Source: Blakeslea trispora (Eukaryota; Mucoromycota; Mucoromycetes; Mucorales; Choanephoraceae). Taken from it: a stretch of 64,000 nt of DNA. Both the position numbers and the translations under genes were made by a program. Each line of letters opens with the position of its first letter. Positions within the stretch are counted from its first letter, which is position 1. Shown piece by piece: positions 63,136-64,000 of this stretch. The notes beneath the pieces are model-generated. The model did not search any database, was not told the origin of the DNA, and saw only the letters and a list, made by a program, of their open reading frames with translations. Location: contig JAIWNE010000030.1 in assembly GCA_025331445.1 (NCBI GenBank), forward strand, positions 186,001 to 250,000, in the 5' to 3' direction.

Positions 63136-64000
63136 TTATTGTTTAGCTTGAGCAAGCTGAGATGCAGGTGTACGGCGCTTCAGGTCGAAATTGGCATTTG
63201 GCTTGGGTTTCGTGCGCTTAAGTTCTGTCTTTTCTTCTCCAGTGTTCACTTTGACACCAGGAACAGATTCTGTCTTGGCAGCGCTGTTTAAACGTCTTTC
63301 CTCAGCTTCCATTGCACGACGGTATTGACCATCAATTAAAGGCTTAAAGGACTTGGATCGGGTGAGACCAAAGTTAGTAGCACGAGGCTTTCTAATGTCA
63401 ATATCCATCTCAGGCAACCACCAAGGCAACAAAGGCATGCGTTCACGGAAGAAGTAACAAGCACCATGAAGATATTTACTGAAACGAGGTACTTCATGCA
63501 CCAAATGAGAATCAACAAGCTTTGTTAACCATTCAGGAGGCTCTTGACCTAGATGGGTTTGCAATTTGGTTTCCAAGACAGCATAAGGAAAGCGACAAAT
63601 CTCAGTTTCATCTAATGCAGGGAAAGGATAGTCAATACCGACATCAGGACGGCGCCACTCTCCTTGACCACGACGCTCCTTATCCAAATTGTCTTCACGG
63701 ATGAAACAGAGATCAGTATCCAGACTGACTCTAACACGTTGGTCACCAGGCAACTGGAAGGCTGTACGATTGTAGAATGCACGGAGAACAGGGTTCAGGT
63801 TCTTTTCCTTCAAAGACGTTTGTACACCAGTAGCAATGAAATGTGTGTCCTTGCAAATCTGTTCATCCACATTCTTTTGGCGCAAACGATCTGTGATTTC
63901 ATCAGGTGTAAGTTCATATTCGACATACTTCTTTACATCATCTACTTCCAATCTGAAGCGATCCTTGACTGAGGCGCCATCGAGCCAGGAAGCATGGTGA
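63136..64000 (-). CDS. SPX/VTC-type polyphosphate polymerase-like protein, 5' end missing
   Basis: Open to the right window edge, so the N-terminus (where an SPX domain would be) is not seen. The visible part is the VTC catalytic-tunnel domain: DGASVKDRFRLEVDDVKKYV, RVSLDTDLCFIREDN, WRRPDVGIDYPFP, EICRFPYAVLETKLQTHLGQ, EPPEWLTKLVDSHLVHEVPR and FSKYLHGACYF. It then runs through a basic Lys/Arg/Pro tail to TAA at 63136-63138. In yeast the Vtc2/3/4 chains synthesise polyphosphate into the vacuole and end in a three-helix DUF202 membrane domain; here none follows the VTC domain. Whether the chain is catalytic (Vtc4-like) or accessory cannot be decided without the missing part. Confidence 0.88.
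   Translation of the reverse strand, partial: HHASWLDGASVKDRFRLEVDDVKKYVEYELTPDEITDRLRQKNVDEQICKDTHFIATGVQTSLKEKNLNPVLRAFYNRTAFQLPGDQRVRVSLDTDLCFIREDNLDKERRGQGEWRRPDVGIDYPFPALDETEICRFPYAVLETKLQTHLGQEPPEWLTKLVDSHLVHEVPRFSKYLHGACYFFRERMPLLPWWLPEMDIDIRKPRATNFGLTRSKSFKPLIDGQYRRAMEAEERRLNSAAKTESVPGVKVNTGEEKTELKRTKPKPNANFDLKRRTPASQLAQAKQ

Noticed and set aside
1..64000. CRISPR arrays, bacterial operons, prophage or biosynthetic cluster
   Set aside because: No repeat-spacer pattern, no polycistronic gene spacing and no clustered biosynthetic enzymes are present; the DNA is eukaryotic with introns.

Overview
The window looks like nuclear DNA of an early-diverging filamentous fungus, most probably a Mucoromycota (Mucorales-type) species. 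The evidence is AT-rich spacers with long A/T runs, genes broken by many 50-90 bp GT...AG introns, a eukaryotic tRNA-Leu, and gene content typical of that group: an NDT80-type regulator, a LARGE-like GT49 glycosyltransferase, a full-length DMXL-type Rav1, a CH/GAR cytolinker, and a Mucorales-type dispersed-family protein. The species is inferred, not proven.

Layout. 1-6.4 kb is accessory, repeat-rich DNA: a 167-bp palindromic-ended MITE-like element, a GC-rich palindrome/degenerate-repeat patch, a multi-exon gene of a fungal dispersed family (1709-3614, -), a 217-bp tandem duplication, and a decayed IS630/Tc1-like DDE transposase whose catalytic acids are changed and whose frame is broken. 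7.4-17.4 kb holds a GT49-like Golgi glycosyltransferase (+), a tiny three-exon CYSTM gene (+), an unrecognised gene (-), an ArsB/NhaD-like anion permease (-) and GOT1 (+). 19.4-32.1 kb, all minus strand, holds an unrecognised helical protein, an NDT80/PhoG transcription factor and a 2,120-residue spectraplakin-like protein (two CH-like domains, long coiled-coil rod, GAR microtubule-binding domain). A gene-poor stretch follows (32.1-36.1 kb) with one tRNA-Leu(AAG).

36.2-40.6 kb carries SLU7, DDAH and OXR1 on the plus strand. OXR1 converges tail-to-tail, 113 bp stop to stop, on a huge RAV1/DMXL gene (40.76-49.59 kb, -). These two act in opposite directions on V-ATPase assembly, which is the most interesting functional pairing here. 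52-64 kb holds a coiled-coil Ser-rich protein (-), a DDE-transposase relic (+), a TBC Rab-GAP (-), CNOT3/NOT3 of the CCR4-NOT complex (+), and an SPX/VTC-type polyphosphate polymerase-like gene (-) that runs off the right edge and lacks the usual membrane C-terminus.

Most genes are ordinary housekeeping or trafficking genes: GOT1, TBC GAP, RAV1, OXR1 and VTC all concern Golgi/endosome/vacuole function, and SLU7 and NOT3 concern RNA. I found no CRISPR array, secondary-metabolite cluster or clearly novel multi-gene system. Exon borders were read by eye from GT/AG signals and reading-frame continuity.
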